This document shows positions 24,901-37,386 of a DNA stretch of 64,000 nucleotides, one piece after another; positions within the stretch are counted from its first letter, which is position 1; every line of letters begins with the position of its first letter. Made by a program: the position numbers and the translations under genes. Below the pieces are notes generated by a model that worked only from the letters and a program-made list of their open reading frames with translations, was not told where the DNA came from and ran no database searches. Where the stretch lies: the NCBI GenBank assembly GCA_947000775.1, contig CAMQGK010000110.1, positions 25,532,501 to 25,596,500 on the forward strand. Direction: 5' to 3'. This DNA is from Pterois miles. Its lineage: Eukaryota; Chordata; Actinopteri; Perciformes; Scorpaenidae.

Positions 24901-25547
24901 AGGTTTGCTTATAAAAGTAGCATTAGTATGTGAAGTGAAAGCTGTGTTGGAATACTTTTTAGTCAAACTAAATTGTAAATATTAAGCAAAGCATGTGCAT
25001 CATAATAACAGACAACATATGCAGCATGCAGAAGAAGAAATACATCTCTGCAGAATAATGAATTTGGCTAACTCAAGACAATACTAGTGTTTTAAAGCTG
25101 CTATACTGAATGTATCAAATAAGTTTGTGTAATGCGAATGACTTACTTTAGGTGATGAAGTTCAGCTCTGCAAAACTATTTAGTGTCTTTCTGCTCATTG
25201 TTTTAATTTACTGGCCCACAACATTGTTTGGGTTCACTCTTACCGCTCTCATCTGTATTGTTGTGAAGCAACAGACATTGGAAAAACCTGCACACTACCA
25301 GCCAACACTTAGCAGCAGACAATGTTAACAAATCGCTGTGGTAACTAGCAGCTAAAGAGACAGATATTTCCCTCAGATCAGGAGTTGGTATAGACCAAAA
25401 ACAGAGCTAAAACTACAGATAGTCTTGGTGTTCAGAAACACAACTCCATATGAATCACATTATTCCCTGTCTGCTGGATGTGTAAACAGCCGAATATTTG
25501 CTAACACATTAACATATCAACTTAAAAGGTGATATGACCATCATTGT
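21934..25547. other. Non-coding stretch, nothing recognised
   Basis: There are no exons and no clear repeat pairs. A short TTAGGG/CCCTAA head-to-head motif lies at 23720-23743. Confidence 0.5.
23720..23743. repeat. Short interstitial telomere-like motif, head to head
   Basis: Two TTAGGG-type units are followed immediately by CCCTAACC, so the G-rich and C-rich units face each other. It is only about 24 bp long. Confidence 0.6.
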
Positions 25548-25860
25548 GACACTACCCTGCTCTATGGTCTATCTGACTCTAAATGGGACCATAATTTACA
25601 AAATGAACATCATGCTGTGTTGAAGACGTGAAACCGGCGATTGAGACCATAAACTCATGTTTACAATGTTTACTGAGGTGATAAATCAAGTGAGAAGTAG
25701 GATCATTTTTTCATAGACTTCTATATAATCAGACTTTTTTTTTTGCAACCAGAGGAGTCGCCTCCTGCTGGATATTGGAAAGAATGCAAGTTTAAGGCAC
25801 TTCGACATTGGCTTCACTTTTCAGATCCCGGAGGCGGCCCACTGGCGTTTACACTTTGTT
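25548..25860 (+). repeat. Dispersed repeat of the GACGTCACCCATTGG family, copy 3 (3' half)
   Basis: It matches the second half of the family from CTCTAAATGGGACCATAATT through GGCTTCACTTTTCAGA. The 5' half is missing. Confidence 0.75.
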
Positions 25861-27595
25861 TGCGCTGCCCCCAAGTGGCCAAAATATCAATTAATGCAGG
25901 CATACATAAAATAAAATTAATTCATAGAACTAAATTCTCCAAAGTAAAATCATTAAACACTTGGTGGCCTTGTGTTCTGTTAACCTCTCACAGTTTGGAG
26001 ACTCTGATCAGGCACCAGAATAAAAGAAGCATTTATTAAATCCACATAACACACATGAACACTACATGTGTAATGTTGCATCCTCTTCCAAGCACACAAA
26101 CAATGCCACTGAAAGACACAAAACAATCAAGGGTTGCAATAATTAAGGGGCAGCTTTGGCAGAGCTTTTCTAATCCTGCGCATAAGTGATTTTGGTTCAT
26201 GACAGAGCATTTACAGTAACAACATAGATGCAGTTGACCCAATCCAGGCGCCCTGTGGCTGCCAATAAACACGGCCTGGCACCCGCTTCCCCCATTGATC
26301 AGCAGGGCTGGTCGGGGTCACCGTGTGGGAGCGCCATCATAACTACAGGTCACCTCCCATATTGGCTTTGGAATCAAAGAGAGAGCAAAAAGGTTTACAG
26401 AGCATTTTAGGGGTGGCAAGTCACAGTAGCTCTGATCACATAGCAATACTGGGGTGTTATGAGGAAGATTAAATGCTCTAACAAATAGTTCTCTTCTCGG
26501 TCGATTCAAACTCATGAGCTTCAGTCTTGCCCTCATCATTCAGCATTGCTTGAGACTGTCAGAATGGCCTCTGCTCACTTGCTGTCTTGGCAGGGACATC
26601 TCTTTATTCAAACCTAATGGCCTATAATACATCTTAACCCAATCACTCCATTTCTACTTCAGCCCATAGTCCTCTGAAAAGCCATTTCAAGTCATAATCA
26701 ATTTTAGCTAAATCAATAACTCCTGCTAGAAGAGAGAACGTGAGCACTATGCTCTCACTGAGTTGTCATTCAGACAGTTTGCTCCATCTGTCACCGTTGT
26801 CCATTATCTGCCTCAGCTTTATTGTCTGCCACTTGATGTTATCTCGGCGACAAGTACACACACAAGCACAAAATGCACAATTATGTCAGCAGCGCCATAC
26901 TCCGGCCTTCCAAGACAAAATTCCCACTCAGCATGTTGATTTTAGTAACACACCACCTTGAACGCTGCTTGCTTTTTATTATAACTCAGTGCTGTTCACA
27001 GATCTGCTGCACACAAGATACTCTTTTCAAAAATCAACATTCCTCGCAAACCAATAAAAGATGTGATTTATTCACATCTACACGTGTTGACATTTGCTGT
27101 TACAACCGCATTACCACAGCAAATATGAAATCTGTTTGTTTTTCCCTCTCATTGAGCAGCATAGCCTTAAAGCTGGAGGTTTTAGCTTCTCGTTTCATTT
27201 GTTCCAGATAGCCTGGCAGACGCGGAAAACAGCTGAAAGATAATGGAAAATGTGTCATTAAACAATTTTGATATTTGTGGGGAAATAGGTTTATTTATCG
27301 TATTTACCGCTGCAGCGTTTCGGTGATGGATAATGTGGGTTTTGGCCAGTAGTGTGATGTACAGTATGAGTTAATGGAGGCTGCGAGTGTCTCACAGAAA
27401 TAATTGCCCTTGCCTGCATATGCATGAAGCTTCTGGGAGAAAAAGAGCTAATCTAATACTCATTTTACTGGATACAGTATGTACACAACCTCTGGTGGAG
27501 ATGAGGACACAAACACTCCTCCAGCCATAAAAACTTCCCTCATTGTTTAAACTGAGGTCTAAAATGCACAGAGGTGATAATATCTCAGTAAACAT
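25861..27595. other. Non-coding stretch, nothing recognised
   Basis: The part at 26220-26340 is less AT-rich than its surroundings and unique by eye. No exon could be supported. Confidence 0.45.
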
Positions 27596-28128
27596 TTAAA
27601 GGCCCAACATGTAATATATTTACTGCAATAGACCATAAAATTACCATGATATGTCATCCGAGATTAACGAGACATGCTAAACTGAAATACTGGCTTCTTC
27701 GACAGCGACGCTGCAGCCCGTATGTTCTCCTCTGAAATTTCCATTCCGGTCCAGAAGGTCTTTTTGTTTTGGCGGGTGCGACCCCATCCACTGCCCATTA
27801 CAGCACCCACATATGAAACAAATTGGTAGACAAACGCAGCCTTCTGCAGCCATGGAAGCGAGCAAATGAGCTGGATCAACAGAGATAACATAACGTTAGA
27901 CTCTACCCATCCTGAAAATCCTCAGCACATCTGTCTGTGGTCGGTGTGCAGCTGGGTTATCAAGGCAGCGAGTATCTGAGCATACACAGCCGGTGAAATA
28001 AAGTGTATAGCTAACTGCTATGAGTCACATCGGGGGCGGGGACTGGCCACAGCTCCAGTGGTTTGAATTTGGACTGCTGTTATTCACTTTAAAACGCTAG
28101 CTGTCAGTGCTACATACTGTGCCTTTAA
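27596..28128. mobile_element. TTAA-bounded miniature transposon, GGCCCAACATGTA ends
   Basis: It starts TTAAAGGCCCAACATGTAAT and ends CTACATACTGTGCCTTTAA, with imperfect inverted ends inside TTAA on both sides. It is 533 bp and non-coding. The piggyBac-like assignment rests on the TTAA boundary. Confidence 0.75.
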
Positions 28129-28693
28129 CTGTGATGTGTTATGTGATATTGTTATCTGGCATCTTGGCTCACTGGTAAATCATTTTTAAAGTACTGAACA
28201 CTAAGATTGGACAATACAAGTCCAATTGCTAGCTCTAGGGTTGCCCCATGAGAAAACACAGCATCCAACCAGTTTAATGTGAAGCATCACTGTGGCCGGA
28301 GCAACATGTTGCCCAATATCATTAGCATCGCTTGACTGAACCTGCAATATAAAGTCCACACCCCCACTAGCTCTCTTTAGCTGCATCCTCCAGAAGACAC
28401 TGTCATGTGGTTAGGTGAAAAAATGGACGCCACTACAGGATCAGAAAGCCATCATTAAGGATTAGGCAGACTGACAGATGTGTCGATATTTGTAAGGCCA
28501 TTTCCAATGGCATGTGGGATTCCCATTTATCCTGAAAGAAGCGATATCAGCCCAAAAGATGAGTCTTCAGTGAAAGCTGTGTACCACTCAGAGATGCAAC
28601 TGCTGATTTGTCAAATCAGATTCTCAGTATTTTTACTGCAGGTAAAAAGTTCCCTAAACTTGTGGACCTGGCATTTTATTTATCTAGAAACCA

Positions 28694-29768
28694 TTAACCC
28701 TCTGAGACCTGAGATTTTTTTTCAGGGACGATTTAGGGGGAGATAAATAGTTAACAGTATGTCACATGGAGGTGGTGTACATCATCTGAAAGCTGGGAAC
28801 CTGATGGTTATTTTGAGATGCTGCTATGTCTCATTGTTGTTGCAGCAATTTTTGGGTTGATACTATTTGTTACACAGATTTGGTGGTAAAAATTAAAATT
28901 AAATTAACCATTTTTTTTACCAATTGAGAATTAATAATCCCTCCAAAATACCACATTAAGACACCAAGACCTTGACGAACACCACAGAAAAATTCATGCT
29001 GTGATTTGGGATCAAAAACCTTTGACATTTTGAGATTTCTACAAGAACTGCATTTTTCGGCGATTGGATGGTGAGCACTTCTAATTTGGAAACTGCTTTT
29101 AAAAAAAGCCTTATTGTTAGTCTACCTAGGAAATCCATCCATCCTCTGAATGTTCTCGGTCTCTAGTTTGTGGCTGTAAAGTTTCATCAGGCTGTGATTA
29201 TTCTAGAGGTCACCACAGGTCATTTTACACAGTGTGGTCAAGTTTCAAAAAATGGTTTCACTACAATGTAATGACTAACATCATTACACGTGAATACAGT
29301 TTGGCTCATTGGATCCACAAGAGTCTCACTTTTACAGTGAGACCCAATTTAGGCAATTCAAAGAGTGTTTAGAGACCCCAGTATGCAGAAATATTCAAAT
29401 GCACCATTTTAGAATAGGCAAAAAATAACACATTTATACTGCATTCAAAAAATGGATGGATTTCCATGGCTTTTGCCCGAAACTGGATGTGATTATCTTA
29501 AAGTGGGCATATCTGTAAAGGGGAGACTTGTGGGTACCCATAGAACCGATTTTCATTCACGTGTTAAGGTCAGAGGTCAAGAGACCCCTTTGAAAATGAC
29601 CATGTCAGTTTTCTTCTTGTCAAAACTTAGTGCCGACAAGCTAACACTATTTAGCTTTTCTTGTTTCATATATTCATATATCCACCCTAGCACTAAATCT
29701 TAACCTGCTATACAGCCTCTGAAAGACAGTAGTTAAGTTGTTCAGGATCACAGGTTTCAGAGGATTAA
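28694..29768. mobile_element. TTAA-bounded element with CCTCTGAGACCTG ends, about 1.1 kb
   Basis: The left end TTAACCCTCTGAGACCTGAG and the right end, read in reverse complement TTAATCCTCTGAAACCTGTG, agree at about 15 of 18 positions inside the TTAA. The segment at about 29455-29700 is homologous to the internal core of the TAGGGCTGTCAA family, with the landmarks GTGATTATCTTAAAGTGGGC and GGGTACCCATAGAACC. A fragment of the same family lies at 56866-57310. Confidence 0.8.
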
Positions 29769-31058
29769 TAGACTACTCTGTTGTTTTTGCATACAATGAG
29801 GGGCTAGTTTATTAGCTACACCAGTACAATTTAATGAAACTCAGCCCTGAAATATATCCCTTATCAAGCTCCTCATATATTCATTTTTTGTCATTGTAAG
29901 GAGGGTATTAACTCAGCTGAGGCTGTACTCTGTGCTGGTGTTGTGTTCAGCTATATTATGTGTTTAATATGTTGTCCACTTGAAGAGTTGTCTATTTGAA
30001 TAAATAAAAGGTGAGCAAAACATTAAAAGACTTCCCTGAAAGACTCTGCTTTGATTTGTTTTCATCCCTGCATAACCGGTGTTTAAAGGGTCAGTTCACC
30101 GAATAAAAAAAAAAAACCACATCATTCCTACTTAATCCTCGCGGTGTTGCCATGAGGAGAGCTTTCCTTTTATTCATCAAGCTTTTATGGTATCTGCTGC
30201 TCAGACTAATACCTCACCCCAGAATAATAGCTGTGAATGTGACTCTGTTTGTGGCGCTCAAGAAATTGATAATGAAATTAGAAAAACTCAGCAGCAATGT
30301 CTCTCTCCAGAAACAAAGCCCTGGTTACTCTGGTTTATCTACAGACCTCTCTGTGAACTGTTTTCATTTAAACTATTTCCTCCTGGAAACATAGTCCCCA
30401 TTAAACTGTTTACAGCAACGTCTGTAGACACACAAACAATAAAAGCCAGCTGTGTACTGTTTATCTCTAAATTTTCCTTGAAGCAAAACTATGTAATATT
30501 TGGGAAAAAAGTAGCACATGCTTCCTTCTACAAATATAAAGATGGATTTGTAAATAATAAAACACTCAGTAGTTTATGGTGGCAAATGTTAGTGGGATAT
30601 CATTGTGTAGCTGACATTCCTGAGTCAGTTTGCTGACTTTATGATCATGATTTAGCATGTCACAGATAAACATTTCAGCAGCTTTCAGGAACAAGACATA
30701 TACACACATGCCTCACCAGGAGCCACGTTTATTGCTTTGTGGTCCAAAAAGGCTTTTAGAGCAAGAAAAGTGCAGGTTTAATAACGGTTAAGCTCCATGA
30801 AATGTCTCAGTAAGCAGCTCCAATGATCCAGCATGTACAAGCCTACCAGAGCCCTGGAACTGGCACGCTTAAAAAATGTATTAATTATTACTTACAACGG
30901 TGATTTTCCAGCTATGACATGTCCAAGTGTCTGCTGTGAAAGAGATGTACTGTCTTAGCCCTGCTCTAACGATGTCTTTAAAGAGTAAAACAGAGTAAGG
31001 CCAAAAGTAAGGCTTTGCTGGTTGAAACTTTCCATCCTTTTCAACCTCAGGTCAGAGT
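29769..31058. other. Non-coding stretch with one possible element end
   Basis: TTTAAAGGGTCAGTTCACCG at about 30084 resembles the start of a TTAA-type miniature element, but I did not find a matching right end. Overlapping frames of 80 and 149 codons start here without recognisable content. Confidence 0.4.
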
Positions 31059-31985
31059 AAAAACTGTATATAAGATGTGGACATAGTCACCATGACGTCA
31101 CCCATTGGTTTGTAGACTGGCATTTTGAAGCCTCAAGTTTGGCATACTGGCCGAGGCCATCTTGTTTTTTTGCAACCAGAAATGACGCAAGAGGGTGGAG
31201 CAAAATACAACCGAGCATCATTTATAGGTGACAAAAATGTTACTATTAAGTTTCATGAACTGAAAACACACTGTGAAAGGGTTAAAGCTGTAAGATGAAA
31301 CAAAGACAACTCCCAGACTGTACAACGCTGTGGTAGCGACCTGTCAATCACAACATCGTGCTTTATCATGTATTTGACTCTGATGGTACATGTCCACAGC
31401 CTGCATCCTTTCCACGCTTCCCATTCATTGTCTATGTAAGCAGCAATGCATTCTTCGAGAGACAGGCATCACATTGGCCGCTCCTCATTTGCATAAAGTT
31501 GAGGTCAAGGCTACTCTATGCAAATCACAGGCGTCCAACGTGGCTCGTCACCTCTGGAAACTCCAGAGAAAGTTTTAAACTAAACCCCATTGATCCAAAA
31601 TAAAGACATTCATTCAGCAACTGCATGGCTTATATGTAATGTTTTCAGAAACACATATTGGTGAACAATTTTTGTGATATTATAGAAGAAAGTTTCCAAC
31701 TGAGCCGCCATGTTGGTTCTGGTTTGAAAGCTGAGAGCAGCAGCCCACAATGGTAAGCGTTGGTCCGGTCTAGTGCCATGTGTCTAGTCTAGTATCTGTC
31801 CATTAAGTGTCCAATGCTGGGAAGTGAGGCGATCCCTCGTGATAAGAAAACACCCCTGTGGACATAATTTACTAAATGAACATCATGCTGTGTTGAAGAA
31901 GACTTGAAACTAGTGATTGAGACCATAAACTCATGTTTACAATGTTTAATGAGGTAATAAATCCAGTGGGGACCGCTGATTGTGT
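31059..31985 (+). repeat. Dispersed repeat of the GACGTCACCCATTGG family, copy 4, interrupted
   Basis: The first part (31059-31389) runs from ACTGTATATAAGATGTGGAC through CCTGTCAATCACAAC; the second (31866-31985) resumes at AATTTACTAAATGAACATCA. Between them lies an insertion of about 476 bp. Confidence 0.75.
31390..31865. mobile_element. Insertion with perfect 10-bp inverted ends ATGTCCACAG
   Basis: ATGTCCACAG at 31390-31399 is mirrored exactly by CTGTGGACAT at 31856-31865. The segment between is absent from the other copies of the host repeat at this point, so it is an insertion. There is no transposase frame. Confidence 0.7.
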
Positions 31986-33469
31986 CGCGTTACAGTCAGC
32001 TGTTCATTCGTTTCCTGTGTTCACAACATTGAGCATCGTCGTCAATTTAGAATCGTAATAGTTTCAAGTCCGACAATGGTGTTTTTTCCTAAACCAAACT
32101 ATAATGGTCTCGATGCCTAAAATAAAGTGATACCAAGCGGCGTGACAAAGCGGCAGACAAGCTGAGGCGAGAACATGCTGAGTATTTACAGCCATGCCAA
32201 AATCACAAACAAAACATGATTTCTCAGAGACAAAATCTAAATAATTAAACTGGTGGCCATAACATAAACCTATAGGTATTTCTACATGAAACAACATTGC
32301 AGACATTATTACAACTTTCTCCCTGTGTGAAAACTATATAGTGTCCCTCTTTCTGTTTCTTTTTATCCCTACCAGAAACTGTATTCCTGCGAACTCTTGT
32401 ACTACACTGTTTATTCATAACAGCATAAACAACCACACAGAATCCCCCATGATTGAAGCAGAGCTCCCGGTGACACCAGATCCTTGGTTTATTTCTTTAT
32501 CGGGATAACTCAGAGTATAGAACGTGGCAGGGGACAACAGCTGGCCCTCTGTCTTTATACGCAGCGTAAACCTCAGTCTTCAGGGGTTGTTTCTGATTCC
32601 AGAACTGACAGGCATGAAAGAAGGGATTTAAGATGTTGACCCAAACATCTCGCCACCTGGCTTTGAAGCCTGCGAGTAAGGCCCAGTATCACGCTGTCCC
32701 ACCACTTGCTTTGTGCTGTAAAGCTTCCCGCACAGCTCCCAAAGACATATCCTCGGGTTCAACTGTGACATATTTTCCTCCTGCTCGTCTACTCTCATTA
32801 TGATTCCCCATGTGGTTCAGTGGTGCAGCTGCTGATGGGATAAACAGGCCAAATACTGCCCAAAACACACAGACCGTTAAATTCCCCCCTGCAGCTACCT
32901 CACCATGAAAACTTCAAACACCGGCCAGAAAACACTCAGGTCACTGCTTGGTCAAATCACGACTTCAATTAGGCAAAAACAATGGGTGCTAGTTCAAGCT
33001 ACTACTGGCTTGAGGAGACATTCCCACCCACGTAGCAGCGTTATCTTTCCCGCTACAGACATGCATGCATTGCCCAGGGCTCCCCAGAAGACACACAGTT
33101 GGCACTGGGCATTCTTGTTTAATTATAGCTCTTCAGAGTAATGCAGCACATTACCTTAATTTTCCCTCATTAATGATCGTCATAAAGCGTCCCTCGGCTT
33201 CTCCCACTACCCCTGCACTCAGTTTGTTGATTTTATTAGTAAAATACAAGGCACGCAAGTGGAATGATAGCCGTGGGGCATCTGCTGAAGCAAAACTATG
33301 GAGTTGGCAGGGCAGAAGCTGAGGAACCTTGACAGCTAAGGTGTTTGTGGCAGAGTAGCATGACAATGTGAGAATCGGTAAGAGGAAGATGGCACTATAA
33401 TTTAAAAGTCCTGCTCCAGAAAACAAAACAATGAAGTCACTGGTGTTGCCAAGACTTCCCCACTACTGG
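31986..33469. other. Non-coding stretch, nothing recognised
   Basis: The part 32600-33300 appears unique and of moderate GC. It could harbour conserved non-coding sequence, but this is not testable here. Confidence 0.45.
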
Positions 33470-34242
33470 CTCTATCATGGTACCCATAGAACCCATTTTC
33501 ATTCACAAATCTTAAGGTCAGAGGTCAGTTTGATGACAGTTTTTCTTTGCCAAAATTTTGGAGCAATATTTAACCTCTTTCATAGCATAAAAACATACAA
33601 AAATATGCTAAAATAATAACATGCACAAACTGCAGCTCAACAGGCAACAGCAGCTGTCAGTGTGTCAGTGTGCTGACTTGACTATGACTTGATCCAAACT
33701 ACATGTGATTATCATAAAGTGGGCATGTCTGTAAAGGGGAGACTGGTGGGTACCCAGAGAACCCATTTTCATTCACATATCTTGAGGTCAGAGGTCAAGG
33801 GACCCCTCTGAAAATGACCATGACAGATTTTCCTGAAAATGTTGTGTAAGTTTGGAGCGTTATTTAGTCTCCTAGTTTCACATGATACCAGTATCTATAC
33901 TCTGCCTTTAAAACTGAGCCTGCTGTATCACAAGTTGCATTAATGCATTAAAGAAATTGGTGGCGTCAAAATGAATTTGCATTAACACATTATCAAGTTT
34001 AGATTGTAAATATATTAGTACATGCACCACTTTTTGAGGTTGTTATATGCATACAGGCTGGTTTGAATGTATCTTTTACTGTTGTTTTCATCACAGTGTG
34101 CATTTGCGCTTCAGTATTTTATTGAAGTTGAAGATACATTTTTGCCCTTAAAAAAATAATTGTTAATACATATTTGAGAAAGAAATTATTTAAAATGAAC
34201 TTGCGTTATTATTATTATTACGTATTAACTTTGACAGCCCTA
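33470..34242 (-). mobile_element. TAGGGCTGTCAA element, reverse copy with partial internal duplication
   Basis: The terminus TTTGACAGCCCTA ends at 34242, so the element begins there and runs leftwards. The core block GGTACCCA..GAACCCATTTTCATTCACA followed by CTTAAGGTCAGAGGTCA-like sequence occurs twice, at about 33480-33530 and 33750-33800. Either two truncated copies lie in tandem or one copy has an internal duplication. The far terminus is missing. Confidence 0.75.
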
Positions 34243-36433
34243 TTTCAAATATATTTCTCTTACAGCTCTAATTGTCATAGCCTGGAGTACATGGTCTAAA
34301 GTCTCCCCTCAGTAACATTTAACACATGTATTGTCTCAGCAATGAGCTCAAGGCAGCAACATTGCTGTGAAAATACTTTAAATCAGACAGTCATGATATG
34401 AATGGTATGGTATGAAAGTAGATCCAAGAGGATTTTTCTTTTCATTTAACTTCAGCTTTCAATCATCAGCAGCTTTATCGTATTCCTTTACATTCACATG
34501 ACTGACTAAAGGGGTTCTCCAGATCCAGCCTCGTCTTCAAGAGGTCTGTAAAAAGATGTCAAAATAGCGTCTTCCAGCAGGAAGTGTGCAGAGCCGTCTG
34601 TGCCGGCACTCTGTCAGCTCCTGAGACAGCACAGTCGCTCTCCCTGACTTATCCTTTTTTCATCTTGTTCCAGAAACAGGAGAACGCTTCCACTGACAGT
34701 AAGTAAATATAAGCCAATTGCTTTTCACTTTGGTGGGAGGAGGTGGGGGCAACTCAAAAGGGTTTGTGTAAATAGAGTACAGTGTGCAGAGTGCAGGAGA
34801 AAAATGACTGTCACTGCAGTGCATCACCCAGAGCATCAAGAGGGCTGGACTGCTGAAATGTAGTGCAGCTGGGCCCGAGGCTACGGCCCTCCCTCGAGGG
34901 GCGACTCTTCTCCCGGCCTGGCCTGCTTGACATGGAGATATAATCTGTATCCTGGGGAGAAACAGAGGAGAAACAAATTTTGTTTTCCAAACAAGACCTT
35001 GGCACAGAGTCAAACAAACATGTTTGAATGCATGAGTTCCACTTGGACTCCCATTGCACTGAGGAGATGATGTGCAGGCCCTCGCTGAAGATAGATTTTC
35101 AGGTAACACAGTTCAACGATGTAAAAGGGAAATGCTAAAAGTGAATCTCCACGCTGAGGAATACTATGAATTTAGAAACCTTGTGGAGTGTACAGGCAGG
35201 GAGGAAGAAGCAGAGAGGATGGGGAGTCTGAACTAACTACCAGCCGTGGTGTCCAAGAGGCACATGTGCAGGAACACAAACAGACGTAGTACAGGTCACA
35301 AGCCTTAAGGGAACTCCACCAGCAGCCCCCAGTGCATGAAAAAGTGAAGACGAAGGAGAGAAAAAAAACCAAGAAGGGAGGGAAATAGAGGCACAGAAGC
35401 AGGCTCCAGTTACATAACTAAAACGCCTGCCTGTCCAAATCCCACACCACGGGGACTATTAAAAATGTCTCTGAAAGGAGAGCAAAGCAGAAAGCAGAGT
35501 GGTGGACAAGCAGGGAGGAACTGGGTAGAGAGGGTGGATGGGGTGATGATGCACACGAATCCAAGAACTGTACAGAATCAGCATCACAATAAAAGACTAT
35601 TTATAATGCTCTCCCAGTTCTCTCAGGGAGAGAAGTGTTGCCAGAGGGGGAAAAAAACGGACATAGATTTGATATTTTCTGTACGGTGATGGGCTTTGAC
35701 AGTCTCGCACCATGTCTCCTCAGCACGGTCTAATCACTTGTTATCTTGACACTTCACTGAACTCGGAGATGATTCCACTCCTCAGTGTTCGCTGATGAGC
35801 AGCCCGTATTCAAAGTGATGGGTCATCCAATTAAAGGCAACCTAGACAAGGTCATCCACACCTGTACATAAAGAATGAAGACCCGCGGATCTGAAAGCAC
35901 CGGGTGTCAGTTCCTTTGTGAGGTTTACAAAAGACCAACATGGAACTTCAAAGTTATTTTGATATCGGAAACCATACCAGGAATAGTAATTTCAGTGACG
36001 TGCTGATCCTTTGATGTTTTTTTTTCTTATTTTCCTTCAATGTAATGAGAATCTGAAAAATATTCCACTGGCACCGTTCACAATGCCCCTGTGGTGCTGG
36101 TTCTGTTTCTTTAAGAAAACCTGACAGCTAAAGGACAAACCTCCACCATCGCCTTTCTTGGAGAGATAATTCATGTGTTTTGAAATGGGGTTGTCTGAGG
36201 TACTGGACTGGTCTGGAATACAGCGTATATATACAGTATATTGGCCAAAACTGTGACTGTAAGTAATATTAAAAAAAAAATCCTGGAATGCTCCCTAAAT
36301 ATTTATAGGCTAATTTATTTTTAAAATGTTAAACATTTTAATCTAATTCAAATGTAATTATATTGGCCAAATTGATCCATTACCCCAAAGCCACCGTTTT
36401 TTTTTTTTTTTTTTCGCTTTGCCTCCATATGTA
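34243..36433. other. Non-coding stretch, nothing recognised
   Basis: The largest open frame (149 codons, minus, 34660-35109) lacks any recognisable domain. The part 35740-35900 looks unique and could be a conserved non-coding element, but only by impression. Confidence 0.45.
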
Positions 36434-36854
36434 TTAAAGGGATAGTTCAGGTGTTTTGAAGTGGGTTGCATGTACAGGAGCACCAGTATGGGAGCAAAGT
36501 GTATTTTAGCCACCTAAAAGAAAGACCTGCCTAAAAATAAGATGTTTCATTTTCAGTTCAGTTCACCGTTGGAAAAGTGAAGGAAGTGTCTGATGGCAAG
36601 ATAAAGTAATGACAATATTAAAAATATTGTGTACACTTAAATGGATAGAGATTTTTTTAGGCCGGTCATTCTTTTAGGTGGCTAAAATACGTTTTGCTGC
36701 CGGCCCCATCCACATTGTTTTGCTTCTGTGCGCCAACTTCTGTCTGCTTCTCCAAACTGGGGTGTGCCAACCATCATCTACTGTCTGTAATGCACCAACT
36801 ATGGATAAGTATCCCATACAACCCCACTTCAGAACACCCAAATTATCCCTTTAA
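36434..36854. mobile_element. TTAA-bounded foldback element, GGGATAGTTCAGGTG ends
   Basis: The left end is TTAAAGGGATAGTTCAGGTG with GAAGTGGG following; the right end carries CCCCACTTCAGAACACCC and AATTATCCCTTTAA. A second internal inverted pair, TTTTAGCCACCTAAAAGAA and TTCTTTTAGGTGGCTAAAA, makes the element foldback-like. The flanks extend the palindrome (GTA..TAC). Confidence 0.85.
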
Positions 36855-36910
36855 TACGCATGGAAACATGGTGCTTTAGGGGTAATGAATGTGAGCAAAT
36901 GGCTCAGTTT

Positions 36911-37080
36911 GGTAAATGGACTTGCACTTATATAGTGCTATTCTAGTCATCCAACCACTGTATGCTTTACACTACCTGTCCCATTCACACACACATTCAC
37001 TGAAGGCAGAGGCTGCTATGCATGGCGTTAACCTGCCCATCAGGATCCAATCTAAATACTAAACCTCTGTTGGTCTTGAG
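36911..37080 (+). repeat. GGTAAATGGACTTGCA repeat, second copy
   Basis: It has the same start as the copy at 21160 (GGTAAATGGACTTGCACTTA), then CTTTACACTACCTGTCCC and GGCAGAGGCTGCTA. It is 3' truncated relative to that copy. Confidence 0.75.
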
Positions 37081-37205
37081 GAGCTGCAGCATTTATTTAT
37101 GCACAAACTGCAACTTCCACTATACATTCAATTGATATTCTCAGAGCTAAAGTTTGTTCGTTCACACACATTTTGTCCATGCTGTCTCTTTTCACCACTC
37201 ACTTT

Positions 37206-37207
<2 letters not shown>

Positions 37208-37239
<32 letters not shown>
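37208..37239. repeat. (CA)n microsatellite
   Basis: About 16 uninterrupted CA dinucleotides. Confidence 0.95.
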
Positions 37240-37241
<2 letters not shown>

Positions 37242-37326
37242 CGTGTTTCCATGACTTCTGAGGACATTACAATGACTTTGATTCATTTCCTGGAGACTTA
37301 CCCTAAACGTAAGTGAAACTCTTACT

Positions 37327-37386
37327 TGCCTAATCCTAACCCTTACCCTAACCTCAACCCTAAACCTAACCTAAACCTAAACTAAG
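37327..37386. repeat. Degenerate CCTAAC tandem tract
   Basis: About nine imperfect units of the CCTAACC/CCTAAAC type. It resembles a telomeric C-strand repeat but is irregular, and part of a longer dispersed sequence is more likely than a relic telomere. Confidence 0.6.

Noticed and set aside
30084..30640. Complete TTAA element starting at TTTAAAGGGTCAG
   Set aside because: No matching right terminus with TTAA could be found.
34660..35109. 149-codon minus-strand open frame
   Set aside because: No domain, no splice context, and an overlapping alternative frame of similar length; non-coding.
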